Positions 32,031 through 43,042 are shown, counted from the first letter of the stretch. The stretch is 64,000 nt of DNA from Pomphorhynchus laevis (GCA_012934845.2 WNNJ02001446.1:1-64000), one strand, 5' to 3'. The notes: generated from the letters alone by a model not told the origin. Numbers and translations: made by a program.

Positions 32031-32519
32031 TTATTTATCTGATACGACTAAAGAAATACTGGGTTGCAAATGGTCAATGACAGTAACATCAGAAGATTGA
32101 GCTGATTGATTGGGCAAAATTGAAGGATGTATAGTAATACCTGAAGAAGAGATGGGAGATTTGGCATTCTTAGAGGCAATCGAATGCGGAAGAATTGGGC
32201 ATCGAGGTTGAAACTTATTACAATACGAAGAGGCATGTGTGGACATCGCTGAATTGCCAGATAGTTTCAATATATTTGTCTTGAGACTATCTATTTCACT
32301 CTTCATCGTATTTATCATCTTAGCCGAACAGTAGCCACAGTAGAATTCGTTGTCTGCAAGGCAAGATGCCTGGGATTCAGAAGTCCAAATACTTACCCAC
32401 GTGTGACAATCATTGTTTGAGCAAAGGACTTGTTGTTCAGATCCATTGGAAACATCTCTAACATCGGTGTTGGACGCAACATGGTTGGGAACTTGAGACT
32501 TTTGTTTTTTCCGACCCAT
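32031..32519 (-). CDS. LINE family B2 zinc-finger ORF
   Basis: The 162-residue frame begins MGRKKQKSQ, carries the finger LCSNNDCHTWVSIW and EFYCGYCSAKMI (C-x4-C-x-W ... C-x2-C), then a short helical region and a Ser/Pro tail ending at a stop (32031). It matches the N-termini of family A (SGCDIW ... FVCGFC at 40518-40610) and family B (27406-27500). It is probably the N-terminal part of one polyprotein. Confidence 0.7.
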   Translation of the reverse strand: MGRKKQKSQVPNHVASNTDVRDVSNGSEQQVLCSNNDCHTWVSIWTSESQASCLADNEFYCGYCSAKMINTMKSEIDSLKTNILKLSGNSAMSTHASSYCNKFQPRCPILPHSIASKNAKSPISSSGITIHPSILPNQSAQSSDVTVIDHLQPSISLVVSDK

Positions 32520-32837
32520 TTGTATATAGTCGTTTGATTCGTGATTTTATTCTCCTCGTTGTATGTATATTAGATTAATATTTTCGTAAACACCAAAGCG
32601 GTCAGTTGTAATATTTATCCTCTGTGTATATTAATCTCTTGTATGTTATTTTATTGTATGTTTATCAGAAACCAAATTTTCTTTATATACAGAAGTATAT
32701 AATTGTAATTTGTGTATGTTTATCAGAAACCAAATATATCAAATACGCGAGCTATATCAATACGCGGGCGGAACTGACAGGAAAAATTGTATGTTTATTA
32801 GAAACCAAAATTTGTTTAAGGTTTTAATTTGTTTAAA

Positions 32838-33500
32838 TTTTGTTAGTGATAAAGTACGCTCATCTACCTTGATACTCCGCAATATCCGTCAAGTTCGTAG
32901 ATTGATCGATTTCCCTTCTTGTATGACTTTCATATCTTCTCTTCTTTTCTCAAGATTTGATTACTGTCTTAGTCTATTTTCCAACTCACCTAAATCCACT
33001 CTTCTTCCTTTACAACGCATCATCAACGCTGCCGTCCGAGTTCTCCTCCGTCTTCGTCGTTTTGATCATACACCCACCATCTTGTTTCTCTCGATTGGCC
33101 TACCATTTATTGTCGTGTTCAAATTCGTCTTCTTATCATTTCTTTTCGCCTTATAACTTCTCATACCCCTTCATTTCTCAACCTTCCTTTTCTCGACAAT
33201 TCTCGTACTGTGTATTGTGCTCTGCGTTCCCGTAATTCCCTTCTTTTACATGTCCTAAACTACTCTACCTCTTTTGGCTTTCGCTCCTTCGTTGTGGCTG
33301 CTCCTCTCTTGTGGAATCAACTGCCTATTCATATCCGCCAATCAACATCTATGCCGTACTTCAAACGCCAAATCCAATTCCATCCCAACAATTAACTAAT
33401 TATCTGTGACTTTTGATGTTCTCTTTTTGGTTCGTTAGTGGTCATGTAAGCGTGCATTTTGCACGCATTTGCCACGTTAAATAAATTATTGTATTATTAT
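32838..33500 (+). pseudogene. LINE family B C-terminal region and 3' end
   Basis: NDKVRSSTLILRNIRQVRRL (frame at 32710-33156) continues exactly where 29930 stops. SRFDYCLSLFSNSPKSTLLP and [20 protein letters not shown] follow, then, after a frameshift, FRSFVVAAPLLWNQLPIHIRQ (33260-33340). The 3' UTR hairpin and AT-rich tail end the element. Confidence 0.82.
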
Positions 33501-33854
33501 CATCAAAATTAGTATAACTAAAGGCTTTTTATTTTTTAAGATCGTCGTTCAATTCAGAAATTTTTACGAAATGATTAAATTCATTGGAAAGACTGGATCT
33601 TTAGTCGAGTTGGTTAGATATTATTAAAACAATTGAAGATTTAGCAAACTTGAACGCAAAGGTCTCGGTCATATCACACTTATCGTTCAGTTGTCGTTTT
33701 CAATAAATTGCTACTGATTATAAACAACATGGTGAGATATGTCTTAACATATACCCAACAACGCTTTGAGTACTCTGAAAACAATTATTTTTACATTTCA
33801 TTATATTACACGCAGACAATGGCAATTACTCAAGGCCAATTACTCAATTTTTTT
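33501..33854. other. unassigned sequence between LINE ends
   Basis: These 354 bases lie between the end of the family B element and a short LINE tail. No coding or repeat match to the rest of the window was recognised. Confidence 0.4.
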
Positions 33855-33925
33855 GTTTGTTAGTGGTCATGTAAGTGTGCATTTTGCACGCATTTGCCAC
33901 GTTAAATAAATTATTGTATTATTAT
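33855..33925 (+). mobile_element. solitary LINE family B 3' tail
   Basis: A roughly 70-bp insertion: TTTGTTAGTGGTCATGTAAG, a hairpin GTGTGC...GCACGC (one G-T pair in place of the usual C-G) and GCCACGTTAAATAAATTATTG. It is an extreme 5' truncation. Confidence 0.8.
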
Positions 33926-33930
33926 TGTAA

Positions 33931-34895
33931 TAGATTAGATTCAGAATTTTATATGCAACCGCTTTTTCGCGTAAGCGTAGATCAATCTTTATCATCACCT
34001 CGAAAAGTATCTATCGGTGTACCTCAATGGTCTGTATTGGGTCCAGTCCTCTTCAACATATTCATAAATACCTTATTGGATTACCTAGTTAGATCAAAGT
34101 CTTGCGAGTTCTTGGCTATTGCACATGACCTGAAATTATGGAGAACCATTAAGGGTCTGGAAGATATTGTGTGTTTGCAGAAGGAACTAAATGTAGTACA
34201 TGGTTGGTCTTAATTAACGGGTATCAACTTAAATCAGCCCAAGTGTGTACATTTGCGCTTCGGCAAAAATAGTTTAAAATCAAGCATCGGAAGCGACTGT
34301 ATTGTGAAAATGGAACATGTTCAAGACCTTGGCATCACAGTGCACTGATCTCTTAGAACGCGGGAGAATACAATGCGTGTATACAGCGCAGCTAGGCATA
34401 TGATGCATATAATTAGGAGTTGTTTCTCCAAGCCAAATCCTCAGTTATTATCCACATTATACAAGGCTAAGATTCAACCATTTATCGAATATGCTGAACC
34501 GGTTGCATTTCAATTTACGAAAGATGAAATGTCAAAGTATGAACGCATACTACACAGTGTCACACGATTATCTCCAAGAGGACTCTCCCTTATGAGCAGC
34601 GGCTCATTCATCTTGGATTGAGTTCCATATTTTGTCGCCTCGTGTTCCTAGACATGTGTTCTATGTATCGAATCGTACATCAGTATGTAGGATTTCCCAT
34701 TAAAGTTACTAGGAGAAATTGTCGACAAGGAATAAGATGACATTTCCTTTCTCTAGATATTTTGTGCCATGTAAAATTATCTAAAAAATTTCGACTTTCC
34801 CACCGAGCGTGTAACTTATGGAATGATTTACCCCCTTCCGTTGTGAAAGCTCCGAGCTTTCTGGATTTTCGAAAAATGCTGAAGGATTAATTAAT
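33931..34895 (+). pseudogene. CR1-like LINE RT, C-terminal half
   Basis: FRVSVDQSL, SIGVPQWSVLGPVLFNIF (usual GVPQGS) and AIAHDLKLW (usual FADD, so one catalytic Asp is His) belong to a family A RT. After a frameshift 34373-34621 gives the ALYKAKIQPFIEYA-like region. LWNDLPPSVVKAPSFLDFRK is readable at about 34815-34880. It may be the detached second half of the element at 23600-27045. Confidence 0.75.
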
Positions 34896-35673
34896 AAAGC
34901 CGGACGTGGTACGTCGAATCGAGGTGTTCTATAAATGACCTTTCTGTCTGAACAAGTTAAACCAAATGGACACCTAGAAAATTCGTAGGCAAAAATCGTT
35001 TGTTGGTATAAATGACCAACAAACAAGCGCGCTACAAATTCGGTCGATTTTATCGCTAATTTCTATTAAATCAAATAAAGTGCAAATTGATAGTGTCATT
35101 AGGAACGACAGTTTAAAGTATCTCAATTCAACGGGTTTGATTTTTAATGCAATATTATTGTTGCTTGTAATTAATGAATTAATGATAAATTAATCATAAA
35201 TTAATTATGATTATTAATAATAATTAATAATTATTAATTATTATTAATAATTAATTATTAATTATTAGCAACATATATTTTTATTAGTTTGGTTTATTAA
35301 AATGGCTATTATGTATATCCATCAACTTACAAATCCACTAAATTAGAAATTTACAGTTTTACAAAAAGGAATACAAACAGCAAAGTATAATTAATATCAA
35401 TTGGTTGATGTAACAATCGATCGCTACTGTTGATCAGGGATACAAGGACGTTGATGATGTATGATTATGTACAGAGAACAAGATTTGCTAAAGTATGATA
35501 AACAATAATAGGGAAGAGATGAGACAGGCTAATGTGACAAATAGCGGACTTGTCTCGAAATACAATGTTTTAATTTATAACAAAGTATTTGATAAAATAA
35601 AGAATAATTTCGAACATATAGACAATTTGTGAATTAATAATTTATTAACATGATGACTTTTTTTATTTTAAAC
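34896..35673. other. AT-rich spacer
   Basis: There is no gene signal. ATTAATTATTAAT-type low-complexity runs lie at 35160-35270. Confidence 0.4.
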
Positions 35674-35798
35674 AGAACTCTTAGATATGTACAGAACTCT
35701 TAGATATGTACATAACTCTTAGATATGTACAGAACTCTTAGATATGTACATAACTCTTAGATATGTACAGAACTCTTAGATATGTACAGAACTCTTAG
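35674..35798. repeat. 19-base tandem repeat, about 6.6 copies
   Basis: The unit is AGAACTCTTAGATATGTAC, with A/G and C/T variants (ACATAACTC in two copies). It is a simple tandem array; it lacks the spacers a CRISPR array would need. Confidence 0.9.
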
Positions 35799-35879
35799 AT
35801 AATTGTAGATTTGAATAATATAATAATCGTTCATAATATTTTCTTTGTTAAATTGGGAGAAGCTTTTGCGTTTCTTAAA

Positions 35880-36480
35880 ATATCATATTCTTTAATGTCA
35901 ATACAATGAAATACGATGTGTCGAGAAAGTAAGAACGGATGAGGTATTTGAATGTGATAAAGGACGAAGCGCGACAGACGTCGAGATGGAGCTGACCACA
36001 GGTGATTGAGGCGACGACGAGGAAGGATCGGATACTAGCTTGTAATTGGGGACGTGGATTAAGAGGGAACGACGGGAAAGTAGCGATAGAGAAGTGGGGC
36101 TAATGTCGTCTAAGAAAGAGAGAGTGATGAACGATGGGGAGCCGACAGCTATGTGACGAAAAGTGATTGGAAGGCGGAGTTGGATGCGGATGTGGATGGT
36201 GGGCCAGAATAGTTGGTCAATATATGTGGATGGGTAATCGAAGCGACCGAGACGGATGAGCACTCGAACGGCGGAGTTTATGATGCGTTGTAGGGGTAGG
36301 ATGATGGATTTTGGAGAATTGGTGAAAAGGCTAAAACAATAATCGATTTTAGGGATGAGAAGCGATGAAAGAAGATACACACGAACGGAAGTCGATAAGG
36401 GGCGGATACGGCGAATGTCACGGATAATTAAGTTAAACGAGCGAACCTTATCGCAGGCGAAGGTTAAAGCGAAAGGTGAT
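35880..36480 (-). mobile_element. L2-like LINE 3' fragment (family B2)
   Basis: The minus-strand frame 36380-35898 has [38 protein letters not shown] and later RPLSHSNTSS. It is a 5'-truncated copy of the C-terminal coding region. The upstream FACDKVRSFN-like start is near 36460. Confidence 0.8.
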
Positions 36481-36544
36481 CATCAAAATGGAAGCCTAAG
36501 GTTAGATTATAATGTATACCCTAGTATATGTCATTAGTATATGT

Positions 36545-36829
36545 CATAATGAATATGTCTGAACCTGATTACATAGCAGTTTCTCCTGATGACCATTAAT
36601 CCTTATTCTGATACATTGTAGTATTTATTAGTAAACTCATAAAAATTGAATTTTTATTTTAAATATTAATTTAGAATTTTAGCTTGATATTAATTACATA
36701 AAATATTATTTGACAATTATTTATTATTTATAATTATTTATTATTAAATTATTTGAATTTTATTATTTTATTTATTATTCCTAATTTATAAATAATTTAA
36801 AATACGTAGACCCAGTTAGTTGTTGATTA
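36545..36829 (+). repeat. PLE 3' end, 5'-truncated copy
   Basis: CTGAACCTGATTACATAGCAG and CTCCTGATGACC lead into CCTTATTCTGATACATTG, the AT-rich middle, and AAATACGTAGACCCAG then TTAGTTGTTGATT. Only one side of each pseudoknot helix remains. Confidence 0.72.
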
Positions 36830-37029
36830 TTTATTTAATAATTATATCATTTAAACATTATGAACACATATTTTATGTTAAAATAATTAAAATCAATATT
36901 TATTTTTTATATTTACACAAGTTATTAGTCGCAAATAGCTATTTTAACTGTTCACAGAATAAATTCAATGACACAAATAACTTGAAGCGTCCACGCCATT
37001 ATTTAATAGCCAATGTCGAATATTTTGCT

Positions 37030-37601
37030 TGAAGCTGCAGTAGTTGAAGGGACATGCAATTTCTTTAGGCAGCATATTCCATACATTTAGGGATCACTTT
37101 GAAGGTCGCACTACGCTTGGGACTTTGTCATGTGGTAAGTTATATAGTGATAAATGATGACCTCTACGAGCTAACGAACTAATATTCACATAGTGAGAAG
37201 GAAAACTTTGCAGAATGAACCATCTACCACGTTGCAATGAGATCTAGGTAAATCATTTTTTGATCCATTGAAAGAAGCTGTAAGGAAGCTAAGCGGTCTA
37301 CGTATGAATACGCAGATTGAAAACAATCTGGAGCCTCTTTGAAGCACTGACTGAATCGATGCTTCAAACATAGCTCGTGTCCACGTAACATTGAGGATTC
37401 ACGAAGACAGAACAGCTGCTTACACTGATGGTTAGGCACGCGCAGCGACATCCACACTGGTTGCATTTTCTTCTGATTGCATTTTTTTCTAATGCAATCA
37501 GAAGAAAATTTTGTTTCTAAAATTTCAGTTGGCAATCTTAAAATGAAACCAGTCAATGCCAAAGATTTACATCGAATAATAACTGGTCTTATGAAAACCA
37601 A
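37030..37601 (-). pseudogene. LINE RT C-terminal relic (other family)
   Basis: The minus-strand frame 37601-37224 reads HELCLKHRFSQCFKEAPDCF and SYVDRLASLQLLSMDQKMIY, matching the YxERLxxLxLxSLxxRRxxxDL block after LINE RTs. Beyond a frameshift, SSLARRGHHLSLYNLPHDK, VVRPSK and WNMLPKEIACPF follow at about 37170-37060, the usual RxxxxWNxLPxEI tail. It is very decayed. Confidence 0.7.
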
Positions 37602-38016
37602 ATATTGATCTGTTATATTGATCTAGTTTGTGTACCAGTTATAGCTTGTGTCCTCGTAGATTTTCATTAGCAGAAAGTGTAAATAGAGGGTTTAAAACGT
37701 GCTTAAAAGAGTACAGTGTCCTCCACACCAACACCAAATCTGCTTTAATTAAGGACGTCTCAACATCGCATATGCCTAGAACGTCTAGGCATATATCACT
37801 GAACGGCTTATATATCTAGAATAGAAATTCCTAATGGTAAACAAATTATAAATAATTCATCACAAATACTGATTAAATACTTTATTTTGTCATTTAAAAG
37901 TGATGATCTTGTTTAGAAGAAATTTTTAAACAATTAAAATATTCATTATTTATTTCACTTAAAAATGAGATAAGCAAATTTTACTTAAAAAAGTTTGAGA
38001 AATAACTAACATACAA
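37602..38016. other. no gene recognised
   Basis: A short open frame at 37628-37819 has no recognisable motif. A short palindrome, ATATGCCTAGA...TCTAGGCATAT, is at about 37769-37792. Confidence 0.4.
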
Positions 38017-38066
38017 TGAGCCACTGACGAAGCCGTAACGCGGCGAAAGCTTTAGCAACTAGCTCA
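38017..38066 (+). ncRNA. hammerhead-like motif
   Basis: CTGACGA (38024-38030), one extra A, GCCG (38032-38035) paired to CGGC (38041-38044) around TAACG, then GAAA (38045-38048). TGAGC (38017-38021) pairs with GCTCA (38062-38066) to close the structure. An AGCT...AGCT pairing could act as stem III. The extra A before stem II and two unpaired bases before CTGACGA are departures from a canonical hammerhead. Confidence 0.4.
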
Positions 38067-38299
38067 GCCTTTGATGTGATTGACTTTTGCATCATTAACT
38101 TAAGCAAATTTTTGTACGATTTTGGAAAGATGACAATATTAATTAATATTCATTTTAAATTTACTGTGAAATAGATGAATAACAAAATTGTTCAATGAAG
38201 AATAATGTAAATAAACTGAGTAATATCCCATTTAAAATCATTCAATAATGTAATAGTTGAAAATAGAAAATCTATTTTCAAATTAGCTTAGAAATATAT

Positions 38300-39220
38300 T
38301 CAGTGGTTTGAAAATCTATTTTGTTGCTTGTAATGTTGACGTTTATAACACTCTTGTCGGCTTAACTGTAATCGATGACGCCATTTACGTGGAAGTTTAC
38401 CATACGGTCTGCGGCCCAGGTTAACAATGGCGATTATTTGTGCTGGTTTTAATTTTGTAAAAATTAATAATGAAGTATTCACAACTGGCAATGGGTTCTG
38501 ATGCCAGCAATGTTTCTTTAGCATATATTGCCTGTTTAACGGGAAATTAAGAGTAGATTTTTTTAAAACCCGTCTTGTTATTAAAAGTAATGTCGAATTT
38601 GGGAATTTTCTTATTACCAAGCACTGTGTGATGCCCACATTTGGATGACAATACAGTGACGTAAAATTATGAAAGACGCGATCAGGATCGCACATTAATT
38701 TTCTTGATTTTAGAGATCCATTTGTCTTGCTTTCAAGCATATCTTCTCTTATACACATGGTGTTTTCTGCAAACTGCTCACAGCGCATATTATGCGGCCA
38801 TTGAAACCCAAGTTTAATTAGTCCCGGTAAACATTTATTGTAAATATTTTGACAGAATGATCTACAGGGGAGTATAGATGAGTTTCCTTCAGGCCTATCG
38901 CCTATACAAACCGGTGCAATTATAGAGCACAGGAAAGTTGACGCATGTTGATGACATTTTGATTTATACAGTGGTTCCAACATTGTCATAATTTCAATCA
39001 CTTCTTTAACAGTATCGTGACCCAAATGATTGGGAAGTTTCATTTTCGAGTAGCCAACGTGCTTGCAAATTGAAAGAGAAGTTGGTAATGGAATGCATTT
39101 ATATGCTGTTTCTGAATAGAAATCCAAGTCGATATTGCTGGACAATAGATCCAGCCCAATATTTCCATTAACCAGTAGTATTAATGCCAGCAGATATAAC
39201 AGATTCGTCGTGCAATGCAT
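38300..39220 (-). CDS. secreted Frizzled-related protein
   Basis: The 306-residue protein would be secreted and bind Wnt ligands or Frizzled receptors, tuning Wnt signalling. Residues 1-20 are a hydrophobic signal peptide. A Frizzled cysteine-rich domain covers about 42-156 with all ten cysteines (42, 52, 89, 98, 105, 119, 123, 130, 147, 156) and the family strings CIPLP, LPNHLGH and PCRSFC. The remaining part (from Cys177, with later Cys at 191, 200, 228 and 271) fits a netrin-like domain, including a basic WRHRLQLSRQEC end like that of sFRPs. There is no membrane segment, which excludes a Frizzled receptor. The ATG is at 39218-39220. The gene is a single exon. The nearest neighbours are repeats, and no other host gene lies within 19 kb. 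Confidence 0.9.
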   Translation of the reverse strand: MHCTTNLLYLLALILLVNGNIGLDLLSSNIDLDFYSETAYKCIPLPTSLSICKHVGYSKMKLPNHLGHDTVKEVIEIMTMLEPLYKSKCHQHASTFLCSIIAPVCIGDRPEGNSSILPCRSFCQNIYNKCLPGLIKLGFQWPHNMRCEQFAENTMCIREDMLESKTNGSLKSRKLMCDPDRVFHNFTSLYCHPNVGITQCLVIRKFPNSTLLLITRRVLKKSTLNFPLNRQYMLKKHCWHQNPLPVVNTSLLIFTKLKPAQIIAIVNLGRRPYGKLPRKWRHRLQLSRQECYKRQHYKQQNRFSNH

Positions 39221-40089
39221 TTTCTTATGATAAAGCTATATTAGTTGATATACGGATAGTAAATACTTCAGCTTCTCGATTTAGTACAATGACTACGTGA
39301 AATTTACAATTTTCATAGAAATTATTGTCCATTGATGTTTGTACGATAAAAGTATATACTTTATTTGGCAAGTACTATCATATTAAAGTAGGTTTCTTTA
39401 TTGCTGTATACATAAATCACTGCCTATTTAAGTGTACTTTGAGAGCACACCAAAATTTTACAAACATTTTCAAAAAAATATATTTAAAAATTTAATTATC
39501 ATCATATTTTCATGAACATGTGAAGATATTTGAATGATTTTGGTAAATATAAAACCTTAATAAGTATCATGTTCGAACTGAATAATACTTTGCAATGATT
39601 GTCAACGAAATAGTCCGCTTTTGAAGCTGTCTCCCAAAAATATATATTATTTAAAATAAAAAAATTTTAATTTGGAAAATTAAAGACAAGTCCAGAAGAA
39701 AGAAATTAAAATTATTTGCAATATTTCGGCAACTATTTGATGACATCTTCAGAATGGCATCTTATATATTTTATATATTTATAAAATATATAAAATGTAT
39801 ATAAAATATACATCTTATATTTTGCAAAAAAATATTTCTGATGATGGCATCAAATAGTTACCGAGATATAAAAAAGAATATTAGTTTCTGTGCGAATTTT
39901 GCCTTTAGTTATCAAAATAAACAATTATTCCAGTCTGACTCTTTTCATTTTGACGAATTTTTAATTTAAGAGAGAATCAACATTCACAAATATTCGTAAC
40001 ATGTAATGTAACAAAATTTTATATAATGTAAGAAAATTCATGTGGTCTAGCTAATTACACTAATTTTAATTAATATATACAAGTTTAAA
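39221..40089. other. sFRP upstream region with foldback
   Basis: The first few hundred bases should hold the promoter, but no element is clear; TATATACT near 39351 is unremarkable. The rest is AT-rich and contains the foldback at 39721-39872. Confidence 0.4.
39721..39872. repeat. foldback element with hammerhead-like arms
   Basis: ATATTTCGGCAACTATTTGATG (about 39721-39742, shown in 20-base terms as CGGCAACTATTTGATG) is inverted at 39851-39872. Read outward on each strand, each arm gives CTGA(A/T)GA...CCGA(A/G)AT: minus strand 39752-39723, plus strand 39838-39867. The middle is AT-rich. Confidence 0.7.
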
Positions 40090-40382
40090 AATTTTGGTGG
40101 ACAAGATTAAACTATCTTGGACAAGATTAAACTACCTTGCTCACAACTACTACTTACAATTAAACACACAGAACAATCAGTATCGATAAAGTGATTACAC
40201 TAATTACAAAGACAGCCTCGATTACTCGATTCAAAGAACAATTCAAAGATATAAACTTAAACACACACTACTTATACAAGCTTAAATACACATAACTACT
40301 TACAAGCAAGCCCAACGAACACACAAGCTTAAGCACACAATTATTCGATTACAACGAGCGAAGCGAGTTAACACAACAATCG

Positions 40383-41411
40383 ATGGCAAGAACAAAGAAG
40401 ACAGAAACGAAAAAATACTTAGCATGTCAGCAGATTAACGGTACTCGCAATCAGACTGTACCAAAATTGGCAAACCCCTCCTCTGGGTATCAGCAACTCG
40501 AGGACTCTTGCAGCAGATCTGGATGTGACATATGGATAACTGTCAACGTTCCATCTTGTCTGACGAAATCTCTAGTGTCTATGGATTTTGTTTGTGGGTT
40601 CTGTGCCTCCGAATTGCTCTCCTTGTTGTTCAAGGGTCATTGTGACGAGTAAGTATCAATAAATGCTTTGGAGAGGAACGCAGATTCAAACAGTCACAAC
40701 GATGGGGAAGATCATAGTATTGACGAATCAGAAAGGAGTTCAGAAGCGTTCAGACAGTCAAGCAGCTCGTCGTCAGGGATTGATGATGTTTCGGCCACTC
40801 CAAAATCATCTGAGATAGGAACCAATAATGCTATTCATATACTCAATCATTCTCTCACGCAGCAGTCGAAGTTAGAACTGGACGATCGTTTAATCATACC
40901 CTTCAATAACAATTCAACTCAATGCTTCGTTATGGATGCATTGCATGAGACTAATGTGATGGATTACTCCTCTAAACAACTTCCTCTTTTGGATTCTATT
41001 GTTCATCCCAATATATTGGACTCGAGCGGCATCGGTCTTGCTGTAGATGACAAATGTTCCGCCCTCAAGCACGCGAATGTTGATTTGTCAACTCCTGTTA
41101 AAACTTCCTCGGGCAGTGATTGTTCTCAAAACTGTCCTCTGGGTAGTGATTGTTGTGGGCGTCCTTGTGCTTACACGCAGCTACTGCATCCCCGCTGCAG
41201 TGTATGTGTTGCTCCTATAGTAGCCCCGCTAATTGAGAGCGTTAAGGATCTTGCAAAGGCTAGTCAGATTATCGTTAGGCCTATAGATAATCTACGACAA
41301 ATAGTTAGCCCTCCAAATAATAAACAACATGCAGTGATTCCTCCAAATTATCGACGGCCATCAATTACCTCTGAGGCTCATTCTTCATTAGTTCCATCCG
41401 CTGAGCTCTAA
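40383..41411 (+). pseudogene. LINE family A ORF1 region
   Basis: The first frame (40383-40652) begins MARTKKTETKKY and carries the finger RSGCDIWITVNVP with FVCGFCASELL. A stop at 40650-40652 is followed by a second frame (40668-41411) rich in Ser, Asp and His with a Cys cluster (SQNCPLGSDCCGRPCAY, RCSVCVAP). These could be one ORF1 broken by a frameshift, or two short ORFs. RNA binding is presumed. Confidence 0.7.
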
Positions 41412-41460
41412 ACAATTTAGCTCTAGACAATTTAACTCTAGAAGAGAGTTAAACGTTATC

Positions 41461-43042
41461 GTGAGCGGTGTTGAAGAATCTCTCGCGGTGTTTTCTAAGA
41501 TTTTTTTCCAGATCGATGTGGATGTTGCGAAGTGTCTTAAAGTTCGAAGAGTTTTTCGTCTAGGCAAGAAACTTTCAGATAGGCCGAGACTTTTAAAAGT
41601 TCTAGACTCAAAAGATCATGTTGACTTCCTACTCAAGCATGTATTTAGATTATCGCGCTCTGATTTTCATATACTCCATGATTTATCTCCTGCAGATCGT
41701 TTGACAAGACACGAGGCTTTCAACGAGCTGCATCGACGGCTGGACAGTGGTGAAGGAAACCTATGTGTCGGAATTTTCGGGTGGTCAAGTGCGTCCGACT
41801 GTCCGGTGGCATCCCTTACTTCTGTAGAGTCAGACCTCTTTAGTAGTGATGGTTCGTGTGTAGAGAAACTAGTAGACTTCGCTAGCGTCATCGAGTGTGT
41901 CACATTTTCCCATTATACGAACATTTGTGTCGGTTATTCAAATGTTCGTAGTCTTCTGGCTCAGTTCTCTGAAATTAAATTCTTCGAAACGTTTTGATGT
42001 ATTTTGTATAATAGAAACATGGCTACATTCTAACATTTCGAATGATTGTATTGCCATCCCTAACTATTTTCTAATACGTTCGAATCGCTCGTGTGGTAAA
42101 CGTGGAGGTGGGGTAGCCGCTTATGTGCGAAATAGTCTCCTGATATCGAATATCTCTGCTTTTCGCGACGATATTGGTTCTTCCTTTGAAGGTCTTGCTT
42201 TTACACTGGGAAATGGTCAACGATCCCGATTCTGCGTCCTTTACCGTTCTCCGTCCTATGAATTAAGATTTGACTCTCTTAAACCACATTTGCTGAGTTT
42301 ATATTTGTATCCTCTGATTTTGCTCCTGTGTGACTTCAATATTCCCCAAAGAGACTGGAAAAATAGTCAATCACGACCAATTCACGAGATTGGGAAAGTA
42401 CTGAGTGACTTTCTGTTACTCGAGATGCTACTAGTTCAACATATTAAAGAACCTACTTGTGTGACAGGGACGCCTTCTATACTCGATTTGGTCTTTACTA
42501 AGTGTTTGGGTGACGTTTCAGGTGTTCGTTACGACGCACCAATTGGCAATATCGATCACTGTGTACTCTCTATGCGACTGTCGCTGTTCAACAGGGCCTC
42601 ACAAAATTCTAATTTTAAAAAACGTTGTTGGGTAGGTGTTGATGCTAGTCAACTAGCTGCAAGCTTCCCAAAGTGTATCTGTGATAGTATTCGTAAACAC
42701 TTCGGTTTGGAGGTTCCAGTAGTCTTTGATCTGCTTCATGATGAATTGAAGCGAATTTCTGATATCCTTGCTCCGCTACGTGCCTGCAAGTCCAAGAATG
42801 GGCATCCTCCTTGGTTCGACAGAGAGCTTCTTGATGCTATCAGATCCCGCAACAAATTGTGGCGCGAATTTAGGCGTTCTCCTACTTCCAAACGTGCCTA
42901 CATCGACTCTCAAAATTTATGCAATCGGCTAAAATTTCAGAAACGCTATTCGTACGAAGATAGTATCGCCAAGGATGCATCTTTGAATCCTAGGAGGTTT
43001 TGGTCTTATGTAAAAAAGCAGAACACTTGTCGCCACAATTAG
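41461..43042 (+). pseudogene. LINE family A RNA-binding region and endonuclease
   Basis: The frame 41461-41997 contains VRRVFRLGKKLSDRPRLLKV, LHDLSPADR and SGEGNLCVGIFG, the RNA-binding type block, and continues as YSNVRSLLAQFSEIKFF, the endonuclease start. A frameshift near 41985 passes to 41897-43042: IETWLHSNISND, RGGGVAAYVRN, VLYRSPS, LCDFNIPQRDW, SILDLVFTK and IDHCVLSM. The GDFN motif reads CDFN. The protein then reaches the linker before the RT. Confidence 0.8.

Larger units (their letters stand above)
29936..32837 (-). mobile_element. L2-like LINE (family B2) inserted on the minus strand, RT deleted
   Basis: The 3' end (29940-30000 on the plus strand, reading AACGTGGCAAATGCGTGCC) has the family tail and hairpin. 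The 5' UTR reaches 32837 and holds three copies of TGTATGTTTATCAGAAACCA (32655-32674, 32713-32732, 32788-32807; the third has one change). The insertion is flanked by TTTTGTTA. Endonuclease sequence runs directly into the extreme C-terminal coding region near 30190, so the whole reverse transcriptase is missing. The copy could have moved only with help in trans, or lost the RT after insertion. Confidence 0.85.
27050..33500 (+). mobile_element. L2-like LINE (family B), full-length copy split by an insertion
   Basis: The element runs 27050-29934 and resumes at 32838-33500. Between the halves is an opposite-strand LINE. TTTTGTTA occurs at both borders (29927-29934 and 32838-32845), the target duplication of that insertion. 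The 5' UTR (27050-27324) has CGACAAC-rich and CTTACAACTAACGACTA repeats. The 3' end has TAGTGGTCATGTAAG, a hairpin at 33450-33466 and an ATTATTGTATTATTAT tail. The RT is nearly identical to that of the copy at 49815-51545, so the family was active recently. Confidence 0.88.

Noticed and set aside
35674-35798. Regularly spaced repeats resembling a CRISPR array
   Set aside because: The 19-base units are contiguous with no unique spacers, and the sequence is eukaryotic.
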